DNA from: Sipunculus nudus
Lineage: Eukaryota > Annelida > Sipuncula > Golfingiida > Sipunculidae
DNA: 64,000 nucleotides
Direction of reading: 5' to 3'
Assembly: GCA_026874595.1 (NCBI GenBank)
Contig: CM049320.1
Span: 3,017,001 to 3,081,000, forward strand
Shown here: piece after piece, positions 61,485 to 64,000 of the stretch
Layout of the letters: each line of letters opens with the position of its first letter
Numbering within the stretch: the first letter of the stretch is position 1
Program-made: the position numbers and the translations under genes
The notes under the pieces: model-generated
Told to the model about the DNA's origin: nothing
What the model saw: the letters and a program-made list of their open reading frames with translations, nothing else
Databases searched by the model: none

Positions 61485-62870
61485 TTGAAAAGTGGTGCCT
61501 TATAGTGATCACCGTGTCAGTCCGTCCGATCTTCCTTCCTTCCGTCAGTGACACTTTCTTTCACGCGTGATAACTCAACAACAACATGATGATTGGTACA
61601 TATGAGGGCTCAAGACACAACTGTCGGAATTCCAATATGGCCGCAACAGCCGAATCACTGTTTTTCTTTCGCGCGTGATAACTCAATAACAACATACTTC
61701 AGCTTTCCTAAATTCACAGGGATGAATTGTACATTTGAATGCTCCAGACCTATTGAATTACAGACCTTTCGGAATTCCAATATGGCTGCAACAACCAAAT
61801 CGCAGATCTTCTTTCGCACGCATTACCTATTTCAGCTTTCCTAAATTCACAGGGATGAGTTGTACATTTGAATGCTCCAGACCTATTGAATTACAGACCT
61901 TTCGGAATTCCAATATGGCTGCAACAGCTCAATCGCAGATCTTCTTTCGCACACATTAACTATTTCAACTTTCCCAAATTCACAGGGATGATTGGTACAT
62001 ATGAGAGCTCCAGACCTTTTGAATTACAGACCTGTCAAAATTCCAATATGGCCGCCACAGCCGAATGACTGATTTTCTTTTGCGCGTGATAACTCAATAA
62101 CAACATACTTCAGCTTTCCTAAAATCACAGGGATGAATTGTACATTTGAATGCTCCAGACCTATTGAATTACAGACATTTCGGAATTCCAATATAGCCGC
62201 TACAGCCCAATAGCTGATTTTCTTGCGCGCGATAACTCAACAACAAAATACTTCAGCTTTCCCAAACACAGGGATCATTGGTACCTGTAAGGGCTCCAGA
62301 CCAATTGAATAACACACCTGTCGCAATTCCAATATGGCCGCCATATCCCAATCGCTGATTTTCTTTTGCGCGCTACAACCCAACAACAACATTCTTCAGC
62401 TTCCCCAAGTTCACAGGGATGATTAGTACGTATGAGGTCTCCAAGCATTTGAATAAAAGACCGGTCTGAATTCCTCTCCGGGGATTCCATCCCTATTGAA
62501 TTACAGGTCTGTCCGAATTGCAATATTGCCGCCAGAGCTCAATTCGTGATTATTTTGCACCCGATATTAAGTTTGATCTTGCTAATTTTCTAAGGGATCA
62601 TTGGTGCCTATGCGTACCCAATCCCTATCGAATTACAGACTTGTCGCAATTTCATTATGGCCACCAAACTACAATCGTTGATTTTTCTTTTGCAGCCGAT
62701 ATCTCAAAAAGAACATGCTTTTTCTTTCTAAAATTAACAGGGATCATTAGTGCCTATTAGGGCTTCTGATCTATTGAAATACGGACTTGTTCAAATCAAA
62801 TATGGCCAACTGAGTACAATCGGTGATTTTCTTTTGCACAAATTATTTCAGACATATCTTCATTAAATTA
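61485..62870 (+). repeat. Tandem array of about ten ~145-bp units
   Basis: After a head (aaggaccccgcttgaaaagt, then cagtccgtccgatcttcc), units repeat: tttctttcgcgcgtgataac, tcaacaacaacatacttcag, cacagggatgattggtacat, gctccagacctattgaatta, and ggaattccaatatggccgc. Starts fall near 61555, 61665, 61808, 61938, 62075, 62218, 62362, 62540, 62685 and 62828. The last three units are more diverged. Frames of 60-85 residues here share sequence with each other because of the repeat. Confidence 0.8.
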
Positions 62871-64000
62871 TTAGAACATGTAGTAGTTTTTCCCTCATAC
62901 ATTGTTCAACTTAAACTTAAACTTTCACCAAATGTAGACTAGTCCAGCACTAGCAGAAATGCAGGGCCGTCTGAGGATCATTGTCCGACCACATCTAGTC
63001 TTTAATGTAAATATAATTTTCGTAATGTTTTTATTTTTATATGATGAGCATTGAGGTTTCCACTAAACACAACCAAACTGCCTTCGGCGTAGACCGGATT
63101 ACTTGTGCGATCGAATGCAGCAGAGGATTAAGGACTAAATTCTGCAAATAAAAAACCTAAGCTTTCAGTGAGGGATTTAAGCATGTTTGGCCCACATTAG
63201 ACCCAGGCTCTGACCCACGTGCGTTGTCAGTAAATATGAATGTTAACCCTTAAGTTTATGAAACGATTCAATATTTGATATCAGCATAGAAAAAGTTATC
63301 AGTATCAAATTACATGTACTTCCAAATTACTTTATTTTACTTTATTTACCAAATTGCACTAAATTTGAAATGCAAATGGAAATTTTATCATGTTCGACCT
63401 TCCGAATGTACAGGTTTCGTGTATGACGCAGTATAGATGTAATGTAAACATAATTGGCTTGTTCTAACCTAATTATCAAATTTGGTTTATGCTTATTTGA
63501 AAACGGATTTTTTTTATTTTTTACAGCATGTTATAGCGGTCTCTTATCTAGCTGCCACCATGAAGTAACATTGTACTAGTTTTATATAAGTTTAATAAAG
63601 TCCAACAGCATGCAATATAAATGGTACTTGTACATGGCCATGCGTTCTATTATTCCGAGACATGTAGGTGACACAGAGGTGTTTCGCAGGGGTATATTTG
63701 TTCATCTGTTACCACAGTCAGTCTATAGCCACATACAAAAAAATACAATCAAGAAGTATATTTAATAACTTATAAATTTGCTTATCTCTGTTTCTTTCAG
63801 AGATAACCATGACCGGAGTTCCTGTCTACAGTCATTCTGCATTTTATGGACATTTGGCAATTACCGACACCAGAGTACCTGTCACCAGTCTTGTTGCAAA
63901 AATTGACTGTACCCAACGCCAGAAAAAGGTAGATGGACAGACAGGTAGGCAGGAATAGATCGATAATATTAGGCTATCCATTTTTGTTAGTTTGATAACA
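62871..64000. other. No gene seen
   Basis: AT-rich sequence to the right end; no supported feature. Confidence 0.5.

Noticed and set aside
61593-62068. Three similar frames reading NAPDLLNYRPFGIPIWLQQ, suggesting a gene family
   Set aside because: Their similarity comes from the ~145-bp tandem units; the frames break in other units.

Overview
This window is eukaryotic, AT-rich and dominated by repeats. It shows large GT-AG introns, long (TA)n microsatellites, many poly(G)/poly(C) tracts, tRNA-derived SINE-like repeats, hAT-type transposons, a decayed L1-like retrotransposon, and tandem-repeat elements that begin with a (GTCC/GTCTGTCC)n head. That repeat landscape, with a small secreted PAN plus C-type lectin gene, suggests a marine lophotrochozoan, most likely a mollusc. 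This is an inference; no species marker is visible.

One gene can be supported with confidence. It lies on the minus strand from a TATA box near 30.26 kb to a stop codon at 9,359. Five exons (30,173-30,134; 29,210-28,974; 25,416-25,324; 17,392-17,189; 9,579-9,359) encode a predicted 264-residue secreted protein: signal peptide, one PAN/apple-like domain, a Ser/Thr/Pro-rich linker, and a long-form C-type lectin domain split over two exons. All four introns are phase 1, and the join gives one open frame. A 1,524-bp hAT-type element with an 8-bp target duplication sits only 31 nt upstream of the last acceptor.

Layout: 0-9 kb holds minisatellites, a ~146-bp tandem array carrying TGACCTTTGACC-type sequences, SINE-like repeats, and a double CRE plus TATA promoter-like block facing right just beyond the gene's 3' end. 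9.36-30.2 kb is the lectin gene; its introns hold two hAT-type elements, SINE-like copies, a candidate solo LTR and microsatellites. 30.7 kb has a near-palindrome upstream of the promoter. 33.3-36.5 kb is a 3.2-kb composite element built from two kinds of tandem unit and studded with the 12-bp palindrome GGTGGCGCCACC; a 5'-truncated copy with the same internal order lies inverted at 53.3-54.6 kb, and related pieces occur at 5.2, 38.0 and 58.4-61.1 kb. 41.6 kb is a 26-bp minisatellite. 44.5-47.4 kb is a nest of SINE-like and short inverted-terminal elements with a local tandem duplication. 48.2-49.8 kb is a dead L1-like element. 55.2 kb is a 145-bp palindrome between TA tracts. 61.5-62.9 kb is a further tandem array with a ~145-bp unit.

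I found no second convincing host gene, no rRNA or intact tRNA gene, and nothing prokaryotic. Most remaining open frames are short, are unsupported by splice sites or known motifs, and often lie inside repeats.
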